DNA of 64,000 bases from NCBI RefSeq assembly GCF_963678635.1, contig NC_087068.1, forward strand, positions 59,195,896-59,259,895. The letters run 5' to 3'. The translations under genes were made by a program, and so were the position numbers. Of the stretch, positions 13,441-27,399 are shown piece by piece (the stretch's first letter is position 1; every line of letters begins with the position of its first letter). The notes under the pieces were generated by a model. It saw only the letters and a list, made by a program, of their open reading frames with translations. It was not told the DNA's origin and made no database searches. The stretch comes from Symsagittifera roscoffensis. Lineage: Eukaryota > Xenacoelomorpha > Acoela > Convolutidae.

Positions 13441-15660
13441 ACAAAAACAAAAAGAAAACATTATCAGATCAAAAGGCAAGCAAAATAAAAAGCTATTTTT
13501 TCTCACCAAAAAGAAATGATAAAAAAAAATTCTAGAACAAAAAACGCTATTACACGACAAAGAACAAAGCAGTTGATAACCATTAATTTTTTTCCGAAAC
13601 CGAAGGTACAACGGCATCATACATAAAAGGCAAACGAAAAAATATATATATATCCCATTTAGTAAGACTATAGAACTGGGATCAACCACTAAGACACATT
13701 TAAATATACAAATTAACCAATACCACACGAAAATTGATTCAACACGACAAAAGTTTTGACGATGACTCTATCCTGCCATTTGTCATCAACCCATTAAGTG
13801 ACCCGTCAAAAGTAATTTATTCGATTTTGCCACAACTTGATAGTAAATTTGTTTCAAAAGAGAAACAGTCCATGCAGACAAGAACTGAAATTAAGAAGAC
13901 AAGTGCTTGATGACTACCTACCCGGTCTAAGCAATATGATTTCCCACTATGGCATTTTCCACAATTAAAGTTTCATTACCAAATCCAATTGATCAAAAAC
14001 CACGCCAAATCAATACAGCTGACAAAGAATTAGATTTCTCGAAAAGTTTAGGTAAAATAGTTTTAAATAATCCGACATTAAAACTCACAAGGAGCAAACT
14101 CAATCTTCATAAATGATGTTTTCTCAAGCATTTACAGTTAGATTTCAATATAGGAGACAAATGCCACATTTTTTCCAACTCCCCCAAAATATCATCTCGA
14201 CACCCAATACTAAGTACAAAAGACTTTTCTCTTCACGATTGTTAGACTCAATCTGTGAAACACTCATTTACATCGAAATTTCACCAAAAATAAATAATTC
14301 AAGTTGATCTACCAAAAACACTAGCATGGTTCATTATAGATTAATCTCTACATAGATAACACTTAATTTTACAGTGACGAAGATACAATTCTAGCAGATG
14401 AAACATATTACATATGCTAACCAGAATGGTACCACGATTCAATTTACAATATACCAAAAGATATCTTCAGTGCAGAAATTGAATCTGATCCAGGTCATAT
14501 AGATTACTTAAAATTAGGTCCATTAACAACAGACACCACACATTTAAATTACAACACAAAGTTTTGTTTTCTGATAGGATATTTCATAACAGTCTACTGT
14601 CAATTTTCATAAGACTTAGAATAGGTTAAAAGGAATTACGAAGATTTTCGAACGCCATCATCTTTCGTGAATGAAAAATTGTTGAAACAATACCCACAAC
14701 AACAAAACAAAACTTTTCGCCTATCCATTTTAAAATAACGACATCACACAACAAAAAAATTCCGTTTCTACAAACCTTACAATCAACAGTTAAACCAATA
14801 GTTGTTACTAATTATTCTCAAACGGATTACCAAACATATAGATCAAAAACTAATGATCATCCGACAAAAAACAAAAGTATTTAATTGGAAATAGTTTTTC
14901 AAATCACAGTCACAACCTCTGTACAAATTTTAAACTTACCAATCCGATATTACGACCACTAGTTACAACATACTCCCAATCTCATGAACATAATTATATT
15001 TGGCAAACATATGAAAAACCAATATTCCAATGTGTAAACAGATCGCACTGAGGACTATCCATTTTTTCAACAAAATAATTATAACACTACTAACAGACAA
15101 TTCAAAAGAAAATAACATTCAATGTAAGCTAAACACCCAAAATATCAATAGAACGACAAAATCAACAAGATGATACATTTCAACCAGATTTTTTTTTTGA
15201 ACCTTACATAAATTCATCAAGACCACAAAAAACACAAGAAAAACATTCTAAAAGACAAAAGTATTTGCACAACCAGATCATAAAATACATACACAATGCC
15301 AAATTAATGCTCAAGGCTATCAATCCGATTCAATGAGATAGGAAATTCCACTACTCTATAATTCACAACAACACGAAAATATCAAAAATCAACTCACAAA
15401 GTTTACACAAAAACCACATACAGCAGAATCACCTCAAATGACATGAACCCATACCTCATGGCTGGATCACACAAAGTTAAAATTCAAGAGACTACAATAA
15501 AGAATTGGCAGAAAAACTCTAACTATATTTCTAACCAAATTTCTAACTATATACGAAAAAGAACCCGAAGTTTAAACGAAGACCATCATTTAAAAAAGGT
15601 GTAAATATTGTCGCAAATACGTACACAGCATTGCTGAATGCAGGCAAAAATAACAAAATA
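13440..15660 (+). pseudogene. Decayed gag region with intact CCHC zinc knuckle
   Basis: This A-rich plus-strand stretch is full of stops. At 15,600-15,641 one frame reads CKYCRKYVHSIAEC, an exact C-x2-C-x4-H-x4-C zinc knuckle typical of retroelement nucleocapsid. It lies about 0.7 kb upstream of the RT relic, as expected for gag-protease-RT order. The segment at 14,400-14,640 translates to a longer readable stretch that I do not recognise. The knuckle is solid; gag boundaries are not. Confidence 0.55.
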
Positions 15661-16329
15661 AATTATATCGGTCAAAAAAACTTTCTTTTCAAAATCTTAT
15701 CCTATCTACAACCAACAATGTAAATATAGAAAACTAATAACTGGACTTGTATGTGGATTTTCACCCAACTTTACCAATAAAATAATAATCGAAACATCGA
15801 AACACACAACAATTACATACGTGTGACCTTGATTTCAGACCATTGACCAAATCACAAAATCTTTAGATTAACAATTTTGTCCATAAAAAATGCAAGAAAA
15901 ATACAAATACAGACATGATCGCATTACATATATATAACCATTCTCCATAAAAAAATCACACTTCCTCTAGGACTAATAGGACATTGCGAAATCGAAGCAT
16001 CATTATATTCCACTCAAGAAAAAGCATACAATGTAAAAAAATTCTAAAAGTTTCAGTATTTTGTCAATCTACAATACTAAACGAAGAGTTATCCTTTAAC
16101 AATATCACAAACGAACCAAAACTAAACTCGAATTAATTTCAAGAAAACCTTTACTTCGAACCCATGATTATAATTTCTACAATTGAACAGCAACATAGAA
16201 TTATACAATTGAACAGCAACATTTTCCGAAAATGTTTAACTTCCAACACTCTCAAATAAATCACAGTGAGTTTGTAATATAAAAATATAATACCCCAATC
16301 TTCAAGCAATCTCAAAATTTGATGTCAAT
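15661..16329 (+). other. Presumed protease-linker region of the gypsy relic
   Basis: This lies between the zinc knuckle and the start of the RT relic, where protease would be expected. I cannot point to a convincing active-site motif here. Stops and frameshifts are abundant. Confidence 0.25.
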
Positions 16330-17310
16330 AAATCATTCTCACCATTACCTCTTTCATTCAAACCCGACGCAATTTTCAAACCGTGGCGCGTAAGTAAAAT
16401 TCCAATACACATACATGACAAAGTAACCAGACTTCCAGATATTCTTGAACAATACAATATTTTTTGCTAGTTAACAAAGAACAAAAAACAAAAACAAAAA
16501 CATATATAAACCCAGTCATTATTCTCGCAAAAAGTGAATCTTTTAAGATAGTCATAGTTGCAAAATGTTTTTCGCTCTTTAATTGATGAACCAAAATGCA
16601 ATTATAACAAGTAATGCTCACAAAAACAAACGGACAATAATATACATTAGCAGATATGAATAGCGCATATAACCAAAAGCCACTAGACAAATAATCACGC
16701 CGCCTAAGGCAATTCTCAATTGGAAACCAACAGTATGAGATTATTAGATTATCCTATGGCATCTCAAAATGACCAGCAGTTTTTTCTACACTAATCAGTA
16801 AAGTCTCAAGACCGCTAATCCTAAGTAATAATGGAATTCCAGACAAATCACAAGCAACACAAGAATAGTTCGAAAATTTAAATAAACACCAAAAATTTTT
16901 GTTAAATGAAAAAACGAAAGCAGCTCCAGACAAATCACATTTAATTCTTACCCGTGTAAAGTTTTAACCGACATAATGTTGAAGGAAAAACAATTACACC
17001 ATAAAATTAAGAATAGATGCAATTTTCAAACTTCAACTACCATCTAATGAAAAGAAAATACGAGACTACCTGGGAATAATAAATTTCTTAAACAAATATG
17101 TTTAAAAATGCAGCCTTTTCTTAGACCATTTGACAAATTAAAACGTCAACAAACCAAATATGATTGAGCCCTAGAACATCAAAAACGTTTCGACGAAATT
17201 AAAACACTTCTCAGCGAACAAGTGTCAAACACTGTCCCAGATCGAAACTAACCCTTTTATGCAATTTGCGATGCATCCAATATTGGATCTGGTCCAGCAC
17301 ATTTACTGAC
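16330..17310 (+). pseudogene. Ty3/gypsy reverse transcriptase / RNase H-proximal relic
   Basis: Readable pieces in order are: fingers (near 16,380-16,560), palm (YNQKPLDKQSRRL near 16,665-16,710), the thumb-adjacent stretch KTKAAPDKSHLILTRVKF near 16,910-16,965, the connection IRDYLGIINFLNKYV near 17,055-17,105 and PFYAICDASNIGSG near 17,254-17,295. This is the canonical Ty3/gypsy order ending at the RNase H boundary. The catalytic YxDD-type motif expected around 16,800-16,860 is not recognisable, and stops and frameshifts interrupt the domain. Past 17,310 the sequence switches to env-like material, so RNase H and integrase are deleted. Confidence 0.75.
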
Positions 17311-19690
17311 TCATCACTAACCCTGAAGACTAAGAAAGTTAAAAGGTTTAAAAATAATAACACAAAAAGACAATTTCTGGAACTTAGTAATTTTTTATAT
17401 ATTTTTTTGCAGACTCTGTACATCAAACACAACTTGAACAACACCAAGTTCATATACAACTAGATGAAAACTTTCCTTATCACGGTGCACACTGACGCTT
17501 AATTGCGACATCCACGATGAAAACTGGAAGCCTAAATTAAAATAAACGACCCATTGAATTGCAAAGCTAACACAAAAAACTCAGGATATCAAGAGATAAT
17601 GTTCTTTGATTGGAATTTTAAATTCGAAAAATTTCAATTAGTACGTGGTTTAAGTGATGACATAGTATTATATTAAGGAGTCCGCTTACCTTGCACAAAT
17701 GATCAAGGTTATTGAGACCTTACCACTCATTCCTAGGCAACCATTATTTGGTTTCCTGAAGACACATATACCACTTTTCAAGTTGCGAGAATGACAAATT
17801 TTTAAAAGTTTTTTATAGAATTTATATGATTTGATCATTTACACTCTTATGGAAAACGATTAGATGAAAAATCATTTGGCAACATACAAGGAATAGAAAA
17901 CAGCTTAACACGATTTCGAAAGTATCCTGAAACAGAGTTAGCTTGTAATTACTGAAAACCAGTTTTTCGCACTCAACACTCAGAAATACTTTTCAAATCA
18001 GAAAAAAAATTCGATTTGAAAACAGTAAAATTTGCAATCTCCATATCGCATCCCAATCAAAAAGGAAAGAATTAAATATCCTATATGTCAGTCATATTGT
18101 ACTAAAAACAATGGAAACATTGGAGGAAAACACCAGTTGAAACATCGTGACAGTACACGACTACAACAGCTATCACTAAAAAAATACATACTTCAGCGCT
18201 ATCCATTATAAGACTCCTCTTGGCGGGAAACTTGGCTACACTATCAGATGAATTTTTCAACAAATGTCACTTTCTGAAACTAAAACACTACATCACTTAT
18301 GTGAGCTGGAATGAACACAATTATTACAAACTTTAGCAGTTGCCGTTTTTAAAATACCCTGTTCAGGATACCTGATCTCAGGTAGTAGCTCAAATTCAAT
18401 TGACTACGAAAGAAACAACCTTTGGTGTTATACATGCCCTAAAAACGTCTCACCACTGTATGTCTTCCAAGACAAAAGATGCTACCGAAGAACACCAAAA
18501 GTTAAGTTTAATTTGTAGATACACTGTCATGACAAATAAGTTTTAGGGTACGACGAAATTAATCCAAACGATGATGGATTATATCTTCTCACGCCATATT
18601 CTACCTTATTGCAACCTTTGAAGAAATTTTCACCTGAAAGCATTCGCGCTATAGCTCGAAACCCTAAAATAGATTTACAATGCATAGGCATATACTTTAA
18701 ATTAGATATACAACATCACATACAACAATTTCAAGAACTCCTTAAAAAAACGGAAAACATCAAACAACAGTCTGTACATAAAAATTTTTGAAAACTCGCT
18801 GAAACAGCCGTTTTTTCCGATATCTCGGCTGCGTAACAATATCACGCTGGACATTTTTTTTAAAAAATCAAAGACTTTTTGTATCTCAACTGAGAAAAAA
18901 ACCGCCTACAAGACCTTCTCTTCAGCTCTTCCCAATGACAATTTATAGATAAAAAATTTCAAAAACTCGCTTAAGCAGCCGTTTTCTCCGATATCAATAA
19001 ACAAGATTACGGTGGATTTTTTGTTTAAATCAAAGACTATTTTTGTCTCAAGTGAGAAAAAAAACCGCCAACAAGACCTCTTCATGCATAAATAATGAAC
19101 TCCTAGCATTTCTAGGATGGCCCTATTATATTCTTAAGAGATTGACTATATTATACGCAAAGTTAATTTTGATAGAGTTGTTTTTCGCTTATTAGGGAAT
19201 ATATAACAAATGCGGAATTCACACACAAGTTGACAAATAAGCAAGCTTAGCAAAAACCTTTTTCGCAGGAGTTTTTGGAACTTTTTTGACATCAATTATT
19301 AAAACTCTCTTAGATGCTCAAGATAGCTCATATACGAAAAAACTATGATAAAAACCAAACACAGTTGATACTACACAATAAAAAAAAGCTACTAAATCCA
19401 CAGCACGATTACTTTTACACAATTTATCAAATCACAATCATTCACAAATAAGAACACAAAGTTGTTGGTCACATTATCTCTAGTGCATACAACATATATA
19501 GCATACAACAGGACAACGAAATGCAATGAAGTCGCTTTTCACACAGAGCATATCAGCCAAAAAACACTGACGAAACATCTGAAGAAATAATAGACCAATC
19601 ACATAACATAAAGATTCGTTCCCAAAACAAACATATTCTTAGCCTACGATGAGCCAACAGATTGGACCACTGAATCATTCTTTCTCTTAT
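17311..19690 (+). pseudogene. Env-like relic downstream of pol (tandem unit 0)
   Basis: A decayed long ORF region follows the RT relic directly. It is homologous to 22,000-23,970 with an offset of about 4.3-4.55 kb; the offset changes because the second copy lacks some 230 bp corresponding to 17,670-17,800. A hydrophobic aromatic segment at 19,121-19,150 is followed by a polar tail to 19,680, consistent with a membrane-anchored envelope-type protein. Stops and indels are present throughout. Env identity is inferred, not demonstrated. Confidence 0.4.
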
Positions 19691-21144
19691 CCCTCCAGTC
19701 TCCACTGACAATACTCTCTCATATCCATCTCAGACATCCAATTCTTACCAATTTTAATCCCTAACTTTTCTACTTTTTCATCTAACTCACCTCATATGCA
19801 CTCTGATGATTCAAAACAAACTATTTTTGAAATTAACTTCACTCTAACCAAGCTTGCCATTGACACAACCGACGATTTTTTTTTCCGAACCAAGCCCTAC
19901 TTATTTCTCACAACCGCTTTTTGTCCTGATAACTTCACCTACTTCTATAGAACTCTCCACGTTCAGCTCTTTACACACCTCGACGCTGCCCCAGTTTTCC
20001 ATGTTTCCAGTCATGTCCCCGATACTCGCAGCCCCATGGTTGATGACCAACTTGAGCATGATCTCGATGGTTCTATACACAACCAACAACAAATCCACAA
20101 CACTAGCCATCAACTCACCATCCATCAATCAACCCATTCCGCCTCGACTTCAAAATCATCCTCATCATCCACGCCCCCACTCGCGCGCAACGCGTCCTCA
20201 TGAAACGAAAGTAACCCGCTAACCCGCCAAGATAATTACTTAACCGCCCATGAGCATCACGTGTTATTCAGAGTAACCATTCTCGTGATACTAACACGCC
20301 CAAATTGTAGTCGAAAACCTTCCAATCTTCCCCCAATATAATTGCGACACTCCAGAATCTCAGTCCCAGCGTAACACCTATGTCGACGTCTTTTTACTCC
20401 TCCCCACTCTCCCCTGGATGTCATTTTATAGTTTACTAACACTCTAAAAACTCCACAAACAAGAAAAACCGATGCCGATGAACTTTGTGATACTATCATT
20501 CACGAAACCAACACTTCACTACACCTAAGTCAATTTACTAACTTAGGAATCTCAAAGACACTTAACGGTTTCACGCACGCAAATCTTATCAGAAATCTTA
20601 TCAACCAGAAATCACCGTAAATACTTTAGCTTCTCCGTTTTATCTGCACAAAGTAAGTTTACAAATACAATAGATACCAAAAAAGACAAAAAGCTTTAAA
20701 ACTTTCTTCAACCCACTATCAGGGCTATAGTGTACAAGTATCTTCTAACGCTCTTTTTATGATTTCCTTTTACCTCCTAGTACACGTTGAACCAGCAATT
20801 CACAACAATTGCTCTACCCGAACAGGACCACAAGATCTCCTCATGAATCTTATGATTGCGAAGACAATCAACAAAAAACACTACAAAAACACGCAATAAA
20901 ACATGTTGCACAATGTGAATCAGAATCACAAACAGTCGAGCCAACTAATATGATTGCAGCACTTTATTCAAAATCCCGCGCTTCGGCTCTTACAGGTTAT
21001 AATTTCACAGGTAAATTTTCTGAAAAAAAGTACGGTACATTGTTCTCAAATCTCAAATGGCCAAATGGAAAGAAAAATAAACTCGATGATAAATCTTAAT
21101 ATCAAAACGATATTGAGAAATGATTACATTTTAACCCTGAGGAC
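19691..21144 (+). repeat. Tandem unit 1, 5' part, with segment C1
   Basis: This begins with an ORF-like stretch (open 19,796-20,203, Ser/Thr/His-rich, unrecognised) related to 24,112-24,360 and 25,960-26,330. From about 20,363 to 21,139 the sequence (segment C1) is nearly identical to 24,687-25,463, including a 96-codon open stretch at 20,809-21,099 whose translation is the same in both copies. The flanks of that block are more diverged. It is probably the N-terminal portion of the env-like region. Confidence 0.6.
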
Positions 21145-21900
21145 TCCTCCCCACCTGCTCTTGGTTGTCCTTTTATAGTTTTACTAACATTCTAAAATTT
21201 CAACTAAAAAGAAACACTGATGACGACGAACTTTGTGATGCTATCATTTACAAACTGAACACTTCACTACACATAAATCGATTCACTAACATTGGAATCT
21301 CGAGAACACCTAACGATTTGATGCACGTAAATCTTATCAGAAATCATATCAACCAGAAATCATCGTTCAATTTTTAATTTCTCCATTTATCTGCACGGCA
21401 TTATTTTACAAATACGAAAGATACACTTAAAAGACAGTACACTTTATAACATTCTACAATCCAACTTCACGACTATTGTACAAGAGTTTCTTCTAACGCT
21501 CTTGTAAATAAACTCCCTTGACCTCCTAGTAAACCCTGCACCAACAATTCACAACAATCGTTCTTCCCGAACAATACCACAAGATCTCCTCTGAAATCAT
21601 TACGATTGCAAAGATCATCAAGAAAAATCACTACACAAACACGCGATAATTTAGGTTACTCATTGTGAATCAGAATCACAAACAGTCAAATCAACTAATG
21701 TAATTGCAACACTTTATTCAAAAGCTCGCGCTTCGGCTCTCACAGGAAAAAGTTATAAGTTCACAGTAAAATATCTGAGAAAAGGTACAATACAATGTCT
21801 CCAACGGAAACTGAAACAAACTCGATTACAAATCATATTACCAAAACAATATTGAAAAACTATTTCATCTTAATCCTTTAGACTGTAATAACATGATAAA
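21145..21900 (+). repeat. Segment C2, diverged tandem copy of C1
   Basis: This restarts with the same actcctcccca...ttttatagttt motif as C1 at about 20,395 and follows the same course to about 21,890, but with clearly more differences than between C1 and C3. It contains open stretches that are unrecognised. Confidence 0.55.
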
Positions 21901-23975
21901 ACAATTAAAATTAATAACACAAAAAAGCAATACTCGAAAAACAGTGAGCTTTCATGTTTTTGCAGACACCTTACATCAAGCACAACTTCAACAACACCAA
22001 AACCATATACAACTAGGTGAAAAATTTCCTTATCACGGCGCACACGGACGCTTAACTGCAATAACTACGATAAAAAGTGGAAAACTCATTGAGGAATAAA
22101 CAACCGATCGAATTGCAAAGCTAGCACAAAAACCTCAGGAAATCAAGAAAGAATATTCATTGATTGGAAAATCTAATTCGAAAAAGTTCAATTAATACGC
22201 GGCTTAAGAGATGACACAGTAATAATAGAAGTTCATGCGAGAATGACAAAACTTCACAATTTTATTTTCAAAGAATTTATATCATTTGATCAATTACACC
22301 CTTATGGAAAAAGATCAGATGAGAAGACATACAAGGAATAGAAAATTTGTTGACACGATTTCAAAAGTTTTCTGAAACAGAATTACCTTGTAGATATTGA
22401 AAAGCAGATTTTCGCAATAAGAAATACTAGTCAATTTTGAAAAAAGGGTTCAATTTGAAAACAGTAAAACTCACAATCTCCATATAGCATCACAATCAAA
22501 ATAGAAAGGATGAAAAATCCAATATGTCAGTCATTATATACAAAAACAATAAAAACATTGGAGGAAAGAACCAACCAAAACATCGTGAGAGTAGACGACT
22601 ACAAGAACTATCACTAATGAATAACACATAATTCGGCGCTATCCATTATGAAGTTTCTCTTGGTGAGAAACTTGGCTACATTATCAGTAGAATTTTTCAA
22701 GAAATGACACTATCTGAACTTAAAACACTACAACAATTTTTTGAGCTGGAATGAACGCAATTATTACAAACTTTAGCAGTTTAAAAATACCCTGTTCAGG
22801 ATACCTGTTCTCAGGTAGTAGCTCAAATTCAACTGACTACGAAGGAAATAACATTTGGTGTTTTACATGCCCTAAAAACGTCTCACCATTGTATGTATTC
22901 GAACACAAAAGAAGCTACCAAAAATACTAATATTTCACGAAAATTAAAATTCATTTTGTAAATACACTATCCTTTTTTCAGGGATACAGCTGTCCCATGT
23001 GGCTCAGATTATAGCCACAATGCAGTACAACTTAACCCAAACGATGATAAATTATATTATCTTCTCAAACCTTACCCACCTTATTGCTACCTTAAAGAAA
23101 TTTTTACCTGAAAACTTGCAAAATATCTCGAGCCCCTAATATAGAATTACAATCAATATGCATATACTCCGAATCAGATATACAACATCAAAAACAACAA
23201 TTTCAGGAACTCTTCACAAACTGGAAACCATTGAACGACAATCTATAGATCAAGATCTCCGAAAAATCGCTGAAACAGGCGTATTATCCGATATCTATAA
23301 GCAAGATTACGGTGGAAAACTTTTTTAAAATCAGAGACTACTTTCACCTCTACTGAGAAAAAAATCGCCCACAGGATATCTCATTACAAAAGTTTAAAAT
23401 TTCTCTAGCTCTTTACGCATGAAAATGTTTTTCTAGCTCTTCTAGGATGGCCCTACTACATTCTAAAAAGATTGACTATTTTATATGCAATATTTTTTTT
23501 TCATAGAAATGTTTTTCACTTTTTAAGGAATATACGCAATACACTCACATGTAAACAGATAAGCTAGCGTAGCAAGAATCTTATTAGCAGGTGTTTTTGA
23601 AATTCATTCCGCATCAATTATTGAAACTCTCGTAGATGCACAAAATAGCGCATAAACGAAAAAGCTATTAAGAAAACAAAGTTAGTTTATACTACATAAG
23701 ACAATAGAGCTACTACAGACATTGTCCCATCACATTTACATAATTTATCAAATTATAATCCTTAACAAGTAGGACAACAAAATTGTAGGGCTACATTATC
23801 TTTAGCATCACATACAGAACACCGACATGCAATGAAGACTCTTTCCACACATAGCATATCAGCCACAAAACACTGATGAAACATATGAAGAAATAATAGG
23901 CCAACCACATACCATAAAAATTCGTTCCCAAAACAACCCTAATCTGAGCCCACGATGAATCAACAGATTGGACCA
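21901..23975 (+). pseudogene. Env-like relic, tandem unit 1
   Basis: Second copy of the env-like relic at 17,320-19,680. The hydrophobic aromatic segment is at 23,441-23,470 and the polar tail runs to about 23,970. Relative to unit 0 it lacks about 230 bp near 22,225. Frame-breaking indels and stops occur throughout. Confidence 0.4.
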
Positions 23976-23982
23976 CTGAATC

Positions 23983-24003
23983 GCTCTCTCTCTCTCTCTC
24001 TCT
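23983..24003. repeat. (CT)n microsatellite
   Basis: About ten uninterrupted CT dinucleotides at the end of the env-like relic. The equivalent place in unit 0 (near 19,678) has only a short ttctttctct stretch, so the array expanded after duplication. Confidence 0.8.
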
Positions 24004-25540
24004 TATCCCTCCAGCCTCCAACGACAAAACTCTTTCATATCCATCTCAGACATCCAACTGTTATCAGGTTTTAGCCCTAGTTTTTCTACCTTTTCATTTA
24101 GCTCACCTCATATGCACTGTGATGCTTCAACACAAACTGTTTTTGACACTTACTCCACTATAAACAATTGTGCCCTTGATACACCCGACAATATTTTAGG
24201 TTTCATTTCAAGCTTTACTTATTTCTCACAACCACATTTTGTCCTGAGAACTTCACATACTCCTGTAGAACTCTCCACGTCCAGCTCTTTACACACCACG
24301 ACGCTACGCCCATTTTCCCCCTCTTTCCAGTCAAGTCCCCGATACTCCCAGCACCATGGCTGATGACCCACTTGAGCATGATCTCGATGGTTTTTACACA
24401 ACCAGCAACAAATCCACAACACTAGCCATCAACTCTCTGTCCATTAATTAACCCACTCGCTTCAACTTCAAAATCATCCTCATCATCCAACCGCAACGCC
24501 CCCCTTCGCGCACAACGCATCCTCATAAAACGAAATTACTCCACTAACCCGCAGAGATAACTACTTAACCGCCCATGAGCATCAGCTTCTGTTCAAAATA
24601 ACCATCCTCGTCAAAAAAAACACACCACAATTGTAGTCGAAGACCTTCCAATCTTCCCCATGTAATTGTGACAATCCAAAATCCCAGTCCCAGCGTAACA
24701 CCTATGTCGACGTCTTTTTACTCATCCCCACTCTCCCCTGGATGTCATTTTATAGTTTACTAACACTCTAAAAACTCCACAAACAAGAAAAACCGATGCC
24801 GATGAACTTTGTGATACTATCATTCACGAAACCAACACTTCACTACACCTAAGTCAATTTCCTAACTTAGGAATCTCAAAGACACTTAACGGTTTCACGC
24901 ACGCAAATCTTATCAGAAATCTTATCAACCAGAAATCACCGTAAATACTTTAGCTTCTCCGTTTTATCTGCACAAAGTAAGTTTACAAATACAATAGATA
25001 CCAAAAAAGACAAAAAGCTTTATAACTTTCTTCAACCCACTATCAGGGCTATAGTGTACATGTATCTTCTAACGCTCTTTTTATGATTTCCTTTTACCTC
25101 CTAGTACACGCTGAACCAGCAATTCACAACAATTGCTCTACCCGAACAGGACCACAAGATCTCCTCATGAATCTTATGATTGCGAAGACAATCAACAAAA
25201 AACACTACAAAAACACGCAATAAAACATGTTGCACAATGTGAATCAGAATCACAAACAGTCGAACCAACTAATATGATTGCAGCACTTTATTCAAAATCC
25301 CGCGCTTCGGCTCTTACAGGTTATAATTTCACAGGTAAATTTTCTGAAAAAAAGTACGGTACATTGTTCTCAAATCTCAAATGGCCAAATGGAAAGAAAA
25401 ATAAACTCGATGATAAATCTTAATATCAAAACGATATTGAGAAATGATTACATTTTAACCCTGAGGACTGTAAAAACAAGTTAAAACTTTTAAAAGTAAT
25501 AACACAAAAAAATTAATACTCGAAAAATTTTCATATTTGC
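24004..25540 (+). repeat. Tandem unit 2, 5' part, with segment C3
   Basis: Corresponds to 19,691-21,144 at an offset of about 4,320 bp. Segment C3 (24,687-25,463) is almost identical to C1, while the sequence before 24,687 differs noticeably from its counterpart. After 25,463 the sequence continues into env-like N-terminal material rather than into a C2-like copy. Confidence 0.6.
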
Positions 25541-27090
25541 CTGACTCCGTTCATCAAGCAGAACTTGAACAACGCCAAGGCCATAAATAACTAAGTGAAA
25601 ACTTTCCTCATCACGGTCCACACGGACGCTTAATTGCGATATCCACAATAAAAACTGAAAACGGCGAGTCGGATTAAACGACCCATATGATACTACACAA
25701 GACGGTAAAACTACTACATCCACAGCATCATCAATTACTGATGAAACATCAGAAAATAAGACCAATCACATGCCACAAAAAATTCGTTCACAAAACAGCC
25801 GTAGTTTTAGTTCCAGATTGCCACCAGATTGGACCACTATATCGTTCTCTCTCTTATCCTACCAGGCTCTACTGACATAAATCTGTTATATTCATGACAG
25901 ACCTCCAACTCTTACCCGTTTTAAGTCCTTGTATTCGAAATGGTAATCTAACTCACCGCATATGTACTTTGATGATTCCACACAAACTGTTTTGACACTA
26001 AATCTACTTCAAATAACCCTGCCTATGATACATCAGCCGAATTTTTAGATTCCGAAACAAGCGCTACTAGTTTCTCACAACCACATTTTGTCCTGATAAC
26101 TACCCTACTCCTGTAGAACTCTCCACGTCCAGATCTTTACCCACCAACGCAACCCTCATTCTTCCACTCTTTCCTCTCATGACCCCGATACTCCCAGCCC
26201 CATTGCTGATGACCAACTTGAGCATGATCTCGATGTTTTTATACACAACTAGCAACAAATCCACAACACTAGCCATCAACTTCTTATCCATCAAATAACC
26301 CACTCCGCTTCAACATCAAAATCATCTTCATCATCCATCCCCCACCCGCGCACAACGCATCCTCATGAAAATAAAGTACTCCACTAACCTGCAAATATAT
26401 TTACTCAACCGCCCATGATCATCACGACGTCTTACTCGAAATAACCATCCTCGTCAAGCTAACACACCACAATTATAGTCGCGGACCTTGCAATGATGTT
26501 GTGACAATTCAAAATCCCAGTCCTAGCGTAACACCTATGTCGACGGTTTTCACTCCTCCCCACACTCTCCTGGATGTTCTTTTATAATTTATCAACCCTC
26601 GCAAAAACTCTAGTAAAAAGAAACACTGATGACGATGAACCTTGCGATACTTTTTATTATCATTGGAATCTCACCAACACTTAACTGTTTTATCGCACGC
26701 AGTTTTTATCAGTTTTCTATCACAGTCATCCGTTATATTACACATCATATTGCACCAAACCTGCAATAAGTTCCCAATTAACTGAAAAGGTGTTTTTTGA
26801 AACTGATTACAAACTTGATTTACAGGCTACTAACAACAAATTTGATCGGTTTATCGACCATGACCTTCGAAACAAGGTTCAGCTATTTTATCACTTTCAA
26901 CTAATTTTTAACTTACTCATTACTAAGGAGCGTGATATTAACTGCTCGCACGAAGCCATGCTAAAATCCAATCCTACTCGCATTCACCACACATATTAAC
27001 GATTCATCCAACGTCATTTTTTCATTCCGGAAACCCCTATCAGGGCCAAATGTTTTTTAATTCGAAATGTATCACACCCTATTTTCCTAA
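25541..27090 (+). repeat. Deleted env-like copy and partial unit 3
   Basis: Env-like sequence starts at about 25,540 and breaks near 25,685, where it jumps to the tail part corresponding to about 23,690-24,010; roughly 1.5 kb of env-like sequence is missing. A third copy of the ORF-like stretch follows (25,960-26,330) and then a partial C segment (26,350-26,760). The remainder to about 27,090 is AT-rich with no recognised content. Confidence 0.5.
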
Positions 27091-27399
27091 CTTCAAGTAT
27101 TGTAAGAAATCAACTTTTACGGATTTCTCTGAAATTATGATGCCGTCCGCCAAATGTAAATTTTTCGTCACCTAATTTACCTCTTGAAGACTAGCAGTAG
27201 ATAAGATGAAACAAAAAATAACCATTGATTTATGTGAGGATCAAACAGTCTTTATCATTCAAAGAGCTGATCTGAGTCATATTTTTGGTTATGATTTAAA
27301 GCAAAACTAGTCAGGGGGGTTGAATGAGTGGAAAAGGACTACATTATCTTCAGTATTCTTACGACATTTTAAGAATACATTCGCTCATGATATATAGTG

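Noticed and set aside
13345-13728. 127-codon hydrophobic open frame on minus
   Set aside because: Composed of Phe/Cys/Leu/Ile from an A-rich plus strand, a low-complexity artefact opposite a retroelement relic.
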